From contig JAHDYP010000019.1 in NCBI GenBank assembly GCA_023383055.1, positions 20,080 through 62,116 of the forward strand: a DNA stretch of 42,037 nt. The letters are read 5' to 3'. The stretch's first letter is position 1; the number at the start of each line of letters is the position of its first letter. Below are positions 27,673 to 34,843 of the stretch, one piece after another. The position numbers were made by a program, and so were the translations under genes. This stretch comes from Verrucomicrobiota bacterium. Lineage in GTDB: Bacteria; Verrucomicrobiota; Verrucomicrobiia; Limisphaerales; JAHDYP01. A model generated the notes under the pieces. The model did no database searches. It worked only from the letters and a program-made list of their open reading frames with translations, and was not told where the DNA came from.

Positions 27673-28557
27673 ATGATCCAACGACCGGAGCCGGACCTCG
27701 TCGGAGTGATTGGCCTCGGCCTGATGGGCACGGCGATCACCGAGCGGTTGCTCGATCACAACTACCGCGTCGCGGTATGGAACCGCACCCGCGAGAAGGC
27801 GGCGCCCCTGCTGGCGCGCGGTGCGGTATGGAGCGACAATCCGGTCGCCTGCTGCCAGCGAGTGATCATCAGCCTTTACACGAGTGACATCGTGGCGGAG
27901 GTGCTGCAACAGATGGAGACCGGGTTTCAACCGGGGCAGATCATCGTGGACACCACCACTGGCGAGCCTGAGCAAACGGCCGCCTTGGGCGGACGCCTGG
28001 CGGCGCGTGGCGTGCAGTACCTCGACGCCCCCATTTCAGGCTCGAGCGAGCAGACCCGCCGCGGCGAAGCCACCGTCATCGTGGGAGGTGACCGCGCGGC
28101 CTTCGACGCCTGCGCCGATCTCTGGCCGGTGCTGGGACGAAACGTGTTCCACGTCGGCCCATGCGGCAGCGCGGCCAGGATGAAGTTGATCAGCAACCTG
28201 GTGTTGGGCCTCAACCGCGCCGTGCTCGCCGAGGGACTGGCTTTCGCCGAAGCGATCGGGGTCGCACCGGCCGCCGCGCTCGAAGTGTTGAAGGGCAGCA
28301 ACGCCTACTCCCGCGCGATGGATGTCAAAGGGCGCAAACTGGTGGAACGCGATTACACCGTGCAGGCGAAGCTGTCCCAGCATCTCAAGGACGTGCGGCT
28401 CATGCTCCAGGCGGCCGGCACCGCGGGGCTGCCGCTGCCGCTCACGGAAACACATGCGCGTCTGCTGGAGCAAGCCGAGGCTGCCGGGCTGGGCGAACTG
28501 GACAACTCGGCGATCCAGGAAGTCCTCCGCTTGCCGGGAGGGAAACGCGAGTCATGA
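27673..28557 (+). CDS. Beta-hydroxyacid dehydrogenase (3-hydroxyisobutyrate dehydrogenase family)
   Basis: I choose the ATG at 27673 (MIQRPEPDLVGVIGLG) rather than the GTG at 27592, which would put the operator repeats inside the gene. The roughly 294-residue product has an N-terminal NAD-binding Rossmann fold with G-L-G-L-M-G and VAVWNRTREKA. It has the substrate-binding motif DAPISGSSEQTRRGEATVI and the catalytic lysine in GPCGSAARMKLISN. These identify the 3-hydroxyisobutyrate/tartronate-semialdehyde reductase family, which oxidises or reduces small hydroxy acids from sugar-acid breakdown. Its stop overlaps the MFS start by four bases (ATGA at 28554), so the pair is translationally coupled. 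Confidence 0.85.
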   Translation: MIQRPEPDLVGVIGLGLMGTAITERLLDHNYRVAVWNRTREKAAPLLARGAVWSDNPVACCQRVIISLYTSDIVAEVLQQMETGFQPGQIIVDTTTGEPEQTAALGGRLAARGVQYLDAPISGSSEQTRRGEATVIVGGDRAAFDACADLWPVLGRNVFHVGPCGSAARMKLISNLVLGLNRAVLAEGLAFAEAIGVAPAAALEVLKGSNAYSRAMDVKGRKLVERDYTVQAKLSQHLKDVRLMLQAAGTAGLPLPLTETHARLLEQAEAAGLGELDNSAIQEVLRLPGGKRES

Positions 28558-29843
28558 ACGCTCCCACCCTCTCCCCCCGCGCTCGCTATGCGGTGCTGTT
28601 TGCCGCCATCGGCGGGCTGATGTTCGATGGTGTGGAACTCGGTCTGATGCCGGTCGCGTCGCTGTCGGTTTCCCAAAGCCTGCTCGGGCCGGCCTACACG
28701 CCGACGCTGGGCGGCGACTGGTTCGCACGGTTCACCGCGGCGTTGATGCTGGGCGCGGCCGTTGGCGGCATTCTCCTCGGGAGCCTGGGGGACCGGATCG
28801 GCCGCACGCGGGCGCTGGGCGTCAGCATACTCTTCTACTCGGTGTTCGCCGGACTCGGCGCGCTGGTGCGCACCCAGGAACAGATGCTGGCACTCCGGTT
28901 CCTCGTCGGCCTCGGCGTGGGCGGCGTCTGGCCCAATGCCGTGGCGCTGGCGGCGGAATGCTGGCCGGACAAGTCGCGACCGGTCGTGGCGGGCTTGATG
29001 GGCGCGGCGCTCAACGCCGGCATCCTGATGCTCTCGCAGGTGGCCCGCACCTGGCACATCACGCCGGAGTCGTGGCGCTGGATTTTCTGGCTGGCGGCCG
29101 CCCCGGCCGTGCTGGGACTGCTGGTGCTCTTTGCCTTGCCGGAGTCGCCACTTTGGTTGGCCGCGCGCGCTGCGAGATCCTCCCTCTCCCCCTCGGGGGA
29201 GAGGGCCGGGGTGAGGGGGCAACCAACGAATCAACCTCTCCGAGAACTATTTCGCCCGCCACTGCTGCGCCTTACGATCATCGGCATCCTGCTCGGTTCG
29301 ATCCCCATGGTCGGCGCGTGGGCGGCCAGCAAGTGGATGATTCCCTGGGCGGACAAGGTGGGAGGCGCATCCGAGGCAGGCTACAAGGCGGTCACGCAGG
29401 GGTGGTGGGCGCTCGGCGCAGTCCTCGGCAGTTTCTGCGGCGCGCAAATTGCCTCGTGGCTGGGACGCCGTCGCGCCTATGCCCTCATCAGCGCGGGCGC
29501 CACCGCACTGACGCTGGTGATGTTCCTCGGCACCGCGCCGTTGCAGGCGTCCTTCCTGCCGATCGTTTTCGCCCAAGGCTTCGTCGCCACGCTCTTCTTT
29601 GGTTGGTTGCCGCTCTATTTGCCCGAACTGTTTCCCACGCGCGTGCGCGCCACCGGCAGTGGCATTGCCTACAACGTGGGCCGCTTTGCGACCGCGGTCG
29701 GGGTGTTTTTCGCCGGGATGTTGTTCGCCGCGGTCGGAGGCTCGTATTCGCGCGTGGGTTCCCTGTGCGGCCTCATCTACGCCCTCGGCCTCGTCGTCAT
29801 TTGGTGGGCGCCGGACACTTCCAAAAAGAACCTGCAGGAATGA
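28554..29843 (+). CDS. MFS transporter (sugar or sugar-acid)
   Basis: The ATGA overlap with the dehydrogenase fixes the start at 28554. The 429-residue protein has about twelve hydrophobic segments in two halves, with the MFS loop motif GSLGDRIGRTRALG between helices 2 and 3 and a later GRRRAYALIS copy. FLVGLGVGGVWPNAVALAAE and PLYLPELFPTRVRATGSGI are typical of the sugar-porter/aromatic-acid branch. The central cytoplasmic loop contains SSLSPSGERAGVRGQPTN, encoded by a palindromic repeat (29182-29205), which appears to be a repeat inserted without breaking the frame. It probably imports the sugar acid or pyranoside used by its operon partners. The substrate is unknown. Confidence 0.85.
   Translation: MNAPTLSPRARYAVLFAAIGGLMFDGVELGLMPVASLSVSQSLLGPAYTPTLGGDWFARFTAALMLGAAVGGILLGSLGDRIGRTRALGVSILFYSVFAGLGALVRTQEQMLALRFLVGLGVGGVWPNAVALAAECWPDKSRPVVAGLMGAALNAGILMLSQVARTWHITPESWRWIFWLAAAPAVLGLLVLFALPESPLWLAARAARSSLSPSGERAGVRGQPTNQPLRELFRPPLLRLTIIGILLGSIPMVGAWAASKWMIPWADKVGGASEAGYKAVTQGWWALGAVLGSFCGAQIASWLGRRRAYALISAGATALTLVMFLGTAPLQASFLPIVFAQGFVATLFFGWLPLYLPELFPTRVRATGSGIAYNVGRFATAVGVFFAGMLFAAVGGSYSRVGSLCGLIYALGLVVIWWAPDTSKKNLQE
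29179..29219. repeat. REP-like palindromic element inside the MFS gene
   Basis: The arms CCCTCTCCCCC (29182-29192) and GGGGGAGAGGG (29195-29205) form a perfect 11-base stem with a two-base loop, followed by GCCGGGGTGAGGGG. This matches the intergenic palindromes that encode S-P-S-G-E-R-A-G-V-R-type peptides in many Gram-negative genomes. It lies in the predicted cytoplasmic loop between transmembrane segments 6 and 7 and keeps the frame. Confidence 0.7.
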
Positions 29844-29859
29844 CCTTCCACCACAGCCC

Positions 29860-30903
29860 ATGAATCGCCGACAATTCCTCTCCTCAACCGCCGCCGTCAG
29901 TGCGGCCCTCTCGCTGCCGTCGTCTCTGGGTGCCGCCGAGGCGTCCCGCCGCATCCCGATCGGTTTCCTCGGCGCCACTTACTCCCACGGTCCGGACAAA
30001 ATCAAACTCGCCATGACCTCGCCGGACTGGGAATTTGTGGGCGTGTGCGACGAGTCGGCCGCCGGACGCGCCACCTGCGCGAAGCTTGGCGCGAAGCTCA
30101 TCTCCCAGGAGGAGCTCTTCCAGCGCGCTGAAGTGGTGGCCGTGGAATCCGAGGTGCGCGATCACGCCGCGCACGCCTTGGTCGCGCTCAAGGCGGGCAA
30201 GCATGTCCATCTGGAGAAGCCGCCCGCCACGAAGCTCGCTGAGATGCAGGCCGTGGTCGCGCTGGCCCGCGAAAACAGACTGCTCCTGCAAACCGGCTTC
30301 ATGTGGCGCTATAATCCCGGTTTCACCGCCATCTTCGAGGCCGTACGGCAGAGCTGGCTGGGCGACGTGTTCCTGGTGCGCGCTTTTGTCAGCAACCACG
30401 TGGCCCCCGCCCGTCGTCCCGAGTGGGCCGAGTTTGCCGGGGGCGCGATGTTCGAACTGGGTTCGCATCTGGTGGACGCCACGGTGCGGCTGTTGGGGAA
30501 ACCCAAGGCCGTCAGTCCGTTCCTGCGTCGCCACGGCCGGTTCGAGGATTCGCTCAAGGACAACAACGTGGCGGTGCTCGAATACGACCGGGCCACTGCC
30601 GTCCTGATCAACACCGCGCTTCAGCCCGTGGACACGCCACCGCGCTCGTTCGAAGTGCTCGGCACCAACGGCACCGCCACGCTGGCCCCGCTCGAACCGC
30701 CGACGCTCTCGGTCCATCTCGTGAACCCCGCCGGCCCTTACGCCAAGGGAGCGCAGAAAGTCCCGCTGCCCGCGTATCAGCGGTACGTGGATGACTTCAA
30801 GGAACTCGCCGCGGCAGTGCGCGGGGAAAAGGCGCTGACCGCCTCCCTGGATGAGGAGTGGCTCGTGGCGGAGACCGTGCTGCAAATCAGCGACATGCGA
30901 TGA
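29860..30903 (+). CDS. Tat-exported Gfo/Idh/MocA oxidoreductase
   Basis: The ATG at 29860 begins a twin-arginine signal (MNRRQFLSSTAAVSAALSLP), 16 bases after the MFS stop, so this is the third gene of the operon. The 347-residue protein has a Rossmann N-terminal domain (IPIGFLGATYSHGPDKIK, VGVCDESAAGRATC), the family motif HVHLEKPPATKLAEMQ with its E-K-P lysine, and a C-terminal alpha/beta domain with GGAMFELGSHLVDATVRLLG. It probably oxidises a sugar in the periplasm before or alongside import by the MFS protein. The order regulator, dehydrogenase, transporter, periplasmic oxidoreductase fits a compact sugar-acid catabolic unit. The substrate is inferred only as a sugar or inositol-like compound. 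Confidence 0.85.
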   Translation: MNRRQFLSSTAAVSAALSLPSSLGAAEASRRIPIGFLGATYSHGPDKIKLAMTSPDWEFVGVCDESAAGRATCAKLGAKLISQEELFQRAEVVAVESEVRDHAAHALVALKAGKHVHLEKPPATKLAEMQAVVALARENRLLLQTGFMWRYNPGFTAIFEAVRQSWLGDVFLVRAFVSNHVAPARRPEWAEFAGGAMFELGSHLVDATVRLLGKPKAVSPFLRRHGRFEDSLKDNNVAVLEYDRATAVLINTALQPVDTPPRSFEVLGTNGTATLAPLEPPTLSVHLVNPAGPYAKGAQKVPLPAYQRYVDDFKELAAAVRGEKALTASLDEEWLVAETVLQISDMR

Positions 30904-30981
30904 AAACCTCACGGCGCTTTCGGGTGGGGAAGAAAGCATTTTGTTTGTCAGACTTCGGCGCGGGCGGGAGTCTTTGGGTGA

Positions 30982-32304
30982 ATGGACGATGCCAACGCAG
31001 CCCACGAGGCTTTTATCATGCTGCTGCTGCTGCACGAGGCGGGCATCCGTGCGTTCATTCGGACGGTGGTGCACCGGGCGGAGGATGTGGACGAGGTGAT
31101 GCAGGCGGTCGGCCTGGTGGCGTGGCGGAAGTTTGATTCGCTGACGGACCGGGAGGGCTTCGGGCGGTGGGCGTGCGTGATCGCGCGCTATGAAACGTTG
31201 AGGTTCTTGCGGACGAGGGCGCGGGACCGGTTTGTGTTGGACACGGATCTGGCGGCCGGGCGGGCACGGGCGATCGTGCCGCCAACGGCGCGCGGTTTCA
31301 CTGTGGTGACGCGCGGGGTGGCCTACGAAGACGTGGGCACGGAGTTCGGCCTGAGCGTGGATGGCGCGACGGGCGCGAGCCAGATGCATGTGTTCGACGG
31401 CCAGGTGAATCTGCGTCGGGGCGATGTCGAGGGCCCGTTGCTGCGCCGGGCTTTTGCCGGCGATTCGGTCGGCTTCCGCGATGGGCAGGTGGTCGAGGTG
31501 CCGGAGATGGAGATGGATCCGGGTGCATTTCCCTCGCCGGGGACCATCGGGCACCAACGCTGGGCCTCCCGGCGAACCGAGCGGCTGGCTGATCCGGGGT
31601 TGCTCGCGTGGTTTCCGTTTGAACGCGGTGACAATCCATCGCTCCTCGTGAACGCAGTGCGGGAGCACGGTCTGCTGGACGGGCGCATCGTAGGCGCGCA
31701 CTGGGCCACCGGCCGCTGGCCGGGAAAACAGGCGCTGTGGTTCGACCGCGACAGCGACTTCGTGGAGATCGAGATTCCCGGCGAGCACGCGGAGCTGACG
31801 GTGGCGGTGTGGCTGAAGGTGGATCGATTCGAGCGCGAGTTCAGCGCAATTCTGAATTCCAATGGCGCGGAGGAGGGCGGCTACCATTTGCAGATGAACC
31901 GCCACGGACTGCCGCGCGGCGGTCTGCTGGGCGTGGAACGTCCGAATCAGCGCTGGGTCGGGCATCCGGTGCCGACGGGAAAGTGAGTGCATGTGGTGTC
32001 CGTGCTCTCCGTGACGCAATGGCGACACGTGATCTACGTGAATGGCCTGCCGGTGCTGGAGTCCGAGCTGGCGGCGGGCGATGTGCTGCTGCAGCCGGGC
32101 CTCTGCCGCCTCGGCAACTGGCTCGGCGACGGATGTGCCTGGGCTGAATCCCCGCGCGCACTTCGCGGCCTGGTGGACGAGCTTTCCCTTTGGAACCGAG
32201 CGCTCTCTGCCGCCGAAGTGACGGCCCTCACCGAAAGCGGTCGCCCCAGCCTGCTGTGGTCACGAGCGAATCCGCCGCTGATGGAGCCCATGCCGACACT
32301 CTAG
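30982..32304 (+). pseudogene. Chimera of ECF sigma factor, FecR-like and LamG domains, with an in-frame stop
   Basis: Residues 1-88 are sigma-70 region 2 of an ECF factor: AFIRTVVHRAEDVDEVMQAV, LVAWRKFDSLTDREGFGRWA, IARYETLRFLRTRARDRF. At about residue 90-95 (near 31250-31265) the frame passes into a FecR-like segment: PPTARGFTVVTRGVAYEDVG, TEFGLSVDGATGASQMHVFD. It then passes into a LamG/concanavalin domain (DGRIVGAHWATGRWPGKQAL, AELTVAVWLKVDRFERE). Sigma region 4 and the membrane segment of the FecR partner are absent. A TGA at 31984-31986 then interrupts LamG; the same frame continues to 32304 (VSVLSVTQWRHVIYVNG, LVDELSLWNRALSAAEV). Normally these are two adjacent genes, an ECF factor and a membrane FecR-LamG protein. 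A single in-frame deletion could have fused them. Neither part should work as in the parents. Confidence 0.7.
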
Positions 32305-32391
32305 CCGCTGATCCCCTCAAACCGTAAACAGGATTGCCGTGGCGGCAGGAACCGGCGAATGCCGCGGTCATTTCAAACGTCCCGAAACTTT

Positions 32392-33660
32392 ATGAATAGA
32401 CAACATACGGCTTTGATCCTCGCCCTCTGTGTGCAGGTGGCATCCATCCATGCCGCCGACTGGCCGCAGTTCCGCGGGCCGAATCGCGATGGCAAGTCAC
32501 CGGAAACTGGACTGCTCAAGATGTGGCCGGAAGCAGGGCCAAGGCTGGTACGCACGATCACTGGCGTGGGCGGCGGCTTTTCGTCCCCGGTCATCGCAGG
32601 GGGACGGATCTACATCACCGGCAAGGTCGGTGATGATCTCAAGATCTTCTGCTTCGACGGTTCGGGCAGGAAGATCTGGGAGCGAACGCATGCTCCAGCA
32701 TTCGGCGAGGGTGATGCCCCCCATTCACCGTACCCAGGCGCCCGTTCCACCCCGACCCTCGACGGCGACATGATCTATCTGCTCGGCGGCCTCGGACGGC
32801 TGACAGCCTACCGCATTAGCAATGGCGAGCCGGTCTGGACGGTGGATGTCGTCGGCGAGCTCGGCGGGCGTGTGCCGGTGTGGGGTTATGCCGAGTCGGT
32901 CCTGATCGATGGTGACAAGCTGATCTTTACGCCGGGTGGCGAGCAGACGGGAACGTTTGCGGCGCTGGACAAGCAGAGCGGCCGCGTCTTGTGGAGGAGC
33001 TGCGGGGTAACGGAGCGCGCCGAGTACGCCTCACCCATTCTCATCGAGTTCAACGGACTGAGGCAGGTTGTGAACATGACCCGCGGCGGGCTGCTCGCGG
33101 TGTCCCCGGAGCATGGGGCGCTGCTGTGGCGCCACAACCGTGTCGCCGGGATGGGCACCCCGGAGACCACCACGACGCACGGCAATTCGCCGGTCCATGC
33201 CGACGGGTATGTGTTCGAGGCAACGGCCTACCATACTCGGGGGGGTGGCGCAGTAAGGCTCAAGCCGACCGCCACCGGGATGGAAGTCGAGCCGGTGTGG
33301 GACAACCGGAAGTTGAATTGCGAGCATGGCGGCTATGTTCTGGTCGATGGCTTCATCTACGCCCCTCACGGCGTTGGCTGGATCTGCCTCGAGTTGAAGA
33401 CCGGCAAGGAACGCTGGTTCGACCGGGGACCGGGCAAGGGGTCGATCGCCTATGCCGATGGCATGCTCTACTGCCTGGGGGAAAATGGGAACCTGGGACT
33501 TCTCGAGGCCAATCCGGCGGCATTCAACATGGTCAGCAGGTTTCAGTTGCCCATGGGAGAAGGCCCATGTTGGGCGCACCCAGTGATCAGCGACGGAAAG
33601 CTCTACCTGCGCTGGAGCGACAATCTTTACGCATATGACATCAAGGAAAGGCCAAGATGA
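32392..33660 (+). CDS. PQQ-type beta-propeller exported protein
   Basis: The ATG at 32392 begins MNRQHTALILALCVQVASIH, a Sec signal ending near HAADW (an in-frame ATG at 32359 adds no signal features). The mature protein opens WPQFRGPNRDGKSPETG and shows regular propeller blades: FSSPVIAGGRIYITGKVGDD, IFCFDGSGRKIWERTHAPAF, FAALDKQSGRVLWRSCG, GLLAVSPEHGALLWRHNRVA, ICLELKTGKERWFDRG and KLYLRWSDNLYAYDIKE. At 422 residues it looks complete. Such PQQ-like propellers are abundant exported proteins in Verrucomicrobiota and Planctomycetota with mostly unknown ligands; a redox cofactor is not proven. Its stop overlaps the start of the next propeller gene (ATGA at 33657). A dead close paralogue lies at 34580-34830. 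Confidence 0.85.
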   Translation: MNRQHTALILALCVQVASIHAADWPQFRGPNRDGKSPETGLLKMWPEAGPRLVRTITGVGGGFSSPVIAGGRIYITGKVGDDLKIFCFDGSGRKIWERTHAPAFGEGDAPHSPYPGARSTPTLDGDMIYLLGGLGRLTAYRISNGEPVWTVDVVGELGGRVPVWGYAESVLIDGDKLIFTPGGEQTGTFAALDKQSGRVLWRSCGVTERAEYASPILIEFNGLRQVVNMTRGGLLAVSPEHGALLWRHNRVAGMGTPETTTTHGNSPVHADGYVFEATAYHTRGGGAVRLKPTATGMEVEPVWDNRKLNCEHGGYVLVDGFIYAPHGVGWICLELKTGKERWFDRGPGKGSIAYADGMLYCLGENGNLGLLEANPAAFNMVSRFQLPMGEGPCWAHPVISDGKLYLRWSDNLYAYDIKERPR

Positions 33661-34181
33661 TAAACCAAGCGATACGCCGTATCTGTGCTGGATTCCTGGT
33701 GGCGGGATGTTTGGGGGTGGCTTCTGCCGGGGACGGAAACGAATGGCCGCAGTTTCGGGGGCCCGGCGGCAGCGGCATCGCCCAAGACCCGAAAAGCAGC
33801 GGAGTCCCCACGGAATGGGACACGACGAACAATGTAGCCTGGCGTATCGATGTGCCGGGCCTGGGGTGGTCCAGCCCGATTGTCTGGGGGAACCGCGTTT
33901 TCATCACCACCGCGGTCGACGCCCAGGTGTGGTCCTTCTCGGAGCCGCAACGCAAATCCAGGGAGAACTGGGGGTTCGGCGCGTCGCCGGTCATGCACGG
34001 CGGCCGGGTCTATCTGGTGCATGACAACGAGGAAGACGCCTATGTCGTGCAGACGGGACCGACCTTCCGGCTCCTGGCCACGAACACCCTCGAACGGCTG
34101 TGTCTGGCCACACCCGCGGTGGCGGGCGATCGTCTGCTGATCCGGACTTCAGTCCGGTTGTATTGCATCGGGAGTGAATAA
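33657..34181 (+). CDS. Shortened PQQ-type beta-propeller (two internal joints)
   Basis: This protein of 174 residues is translationally coupled to the propeller before it. It has a signal (RICAGFLVAGCLGVASAG) and the opening EWPQFRGPGGSGIAQDP, then NVAWRIDVPGLGWSSPIVWG and VFITTAVDAQ. At about residue 90 it jumps to WSFSEPQRKSRENWGFGASP and VMHGGRVYLVHDNEE, which belong to a later blade. At about 126 it jumps again to the closing blades: AYVVQTGPTFRLLATNTLER, LATPAVAGDRLLIRTSVRLY. Full-length relatives are about 430 residues. The frame is kept at both joints, so roughly 250 residues of blades are missing. Three or four remaining blades are too few for a closed propeller, so function is doubtful. 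Confidence 0.65.
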   Translation: MINQAIRRICAGFLVAGCLGVASAGDGNEWPQFRGPGGSGIAQDPKSSGVPTEWDTTNNVAWRIDVPGLGWSSPIVWGNRVFITTAVDAQVWSFSEPQRKSRENWGFGASPVMHGGRVYLVHDNEEDAYVVQTGPTFRLLATNTLERLCLATPAVAGDRLLIRTSVRLYCIGSE

Positions 34182-34573
34182 TGACCATGAAACGCCCGTC
34201 CTATTCCCCACCAGTCACGTCCCCTGTCAATCAGGCAGGAAATAGCATGCGACGCTGCAAATCCACCCTGGGCAAAAGCCTTACGCGCGCTGGTGTGGTC
34301 ATAGGCAATCATCTGGGAAGACCCTGGCACACGAGAGTGGAACCATCGATCCTACTCCCTTCCGGTAGCCACCCGCTCCAACGCACCTCACAACCCACAA
34401 ATCTTAATATCGTCCATGAAGTCAACGCTGCGGCGATGAAAACGGATTTCTTCGACACGTTGAACGGCAAGCCGACCCCTTTGCCGCCAAAGAAGCAGTA
34501 ACAATGAGGGACGGTTCCTTCCAAAGATTCGAGGCAGATGTAAACGCGTTCAACCCGGCTAATAACGCGAACT
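34182..34573. other. Gap with possible coding remnant
   Basis: About 390 bases follow the short propeller gene. A plus-strand frame to 34501 ends KTDFFDTLNGKPTPLPPKKQ, which looks like the tail of a real protein, but the rest of the frame (RRCKSTLGKSLTRAGVVIGN) is not family-like. I treat it as a possible fossil. Around 34533-34547 the sequence GTAAACGCGTTCAAC is a near-palindrome resembling a LacI-family operator, without other support. Confidence 0.3.
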
Positions 34574-34574
34574 A

Positions 34575-34830
34575 GTGCTGCGGCTGCGGACGCCGGCGGG
34601 CCGGCCTGAGGTGGAGTGGCGGGGGAAGGTGCCGACGATCCGCAAGCAGTATAGGCGCCTGACCGCGCCAAGCCAGCCGGGCTGGGCTCCCAAGATTTTC
34701 TGCTTCGACCTGTCGGGGAAGAAGATCTAGTAGAGGACGCACGGCCCGGCATGGACCGACGCCAAGAAATACCCGGGCGCCCGGGCGTGCGCTGGGACGA
34801 CAATCTGTAAGTAGATGACATCAAGGAAAA
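34575..34830 (+). pseudogene. Dead PQQ-propeller paralogue (stops and a large deletion)
   Basis: The plus strand reads PKIFCFDLSGKKI, then TAG TAG, then RTHGPAWTDAKKYPGARA. This aligns with IFCFDGSGRKIWERTHAPAF and YPGARSTPT in the propeller gene at 32392. Directly after (about 34785) a shifted frame reads RWDDNL, TAA, VDDIKEKES, matching the C-terminal RWSDNLYAYDIKERPR. About 300 residues between these points are gone, and the Trp, Glu and Tyr codons of the paralogue are stops here. The stretch before it (about 34575-34690) is an open frame of unknown origin. Confidence 0.65.
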
Positions 34831-34843
34831 AGAGAGCAACGAC

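Noticed and set aside
28161..28553. Upstream extension of the MFS open frame
   Set aside because: It overlaps the dehydrogenase gene in another frame; the ATGA overlap at 28554 and the first transmembrane segment mark the real start.
31984..31986. TGA in the LamG domain as a possible recoded (Sec or Trp) codon
   Set aside because: TGA is used as a normal stop in coupled genes of this window and no selenocysteine context is visible; loss of function is simpler.
29884..32028. 714-codon minus-strand open frame across the oxidoreductase and sigma/LamG genes
   Set aside because: It spans two plus-strand genes with recognisable domains and reads as low-information Arg/His/Pro-rich sequence.
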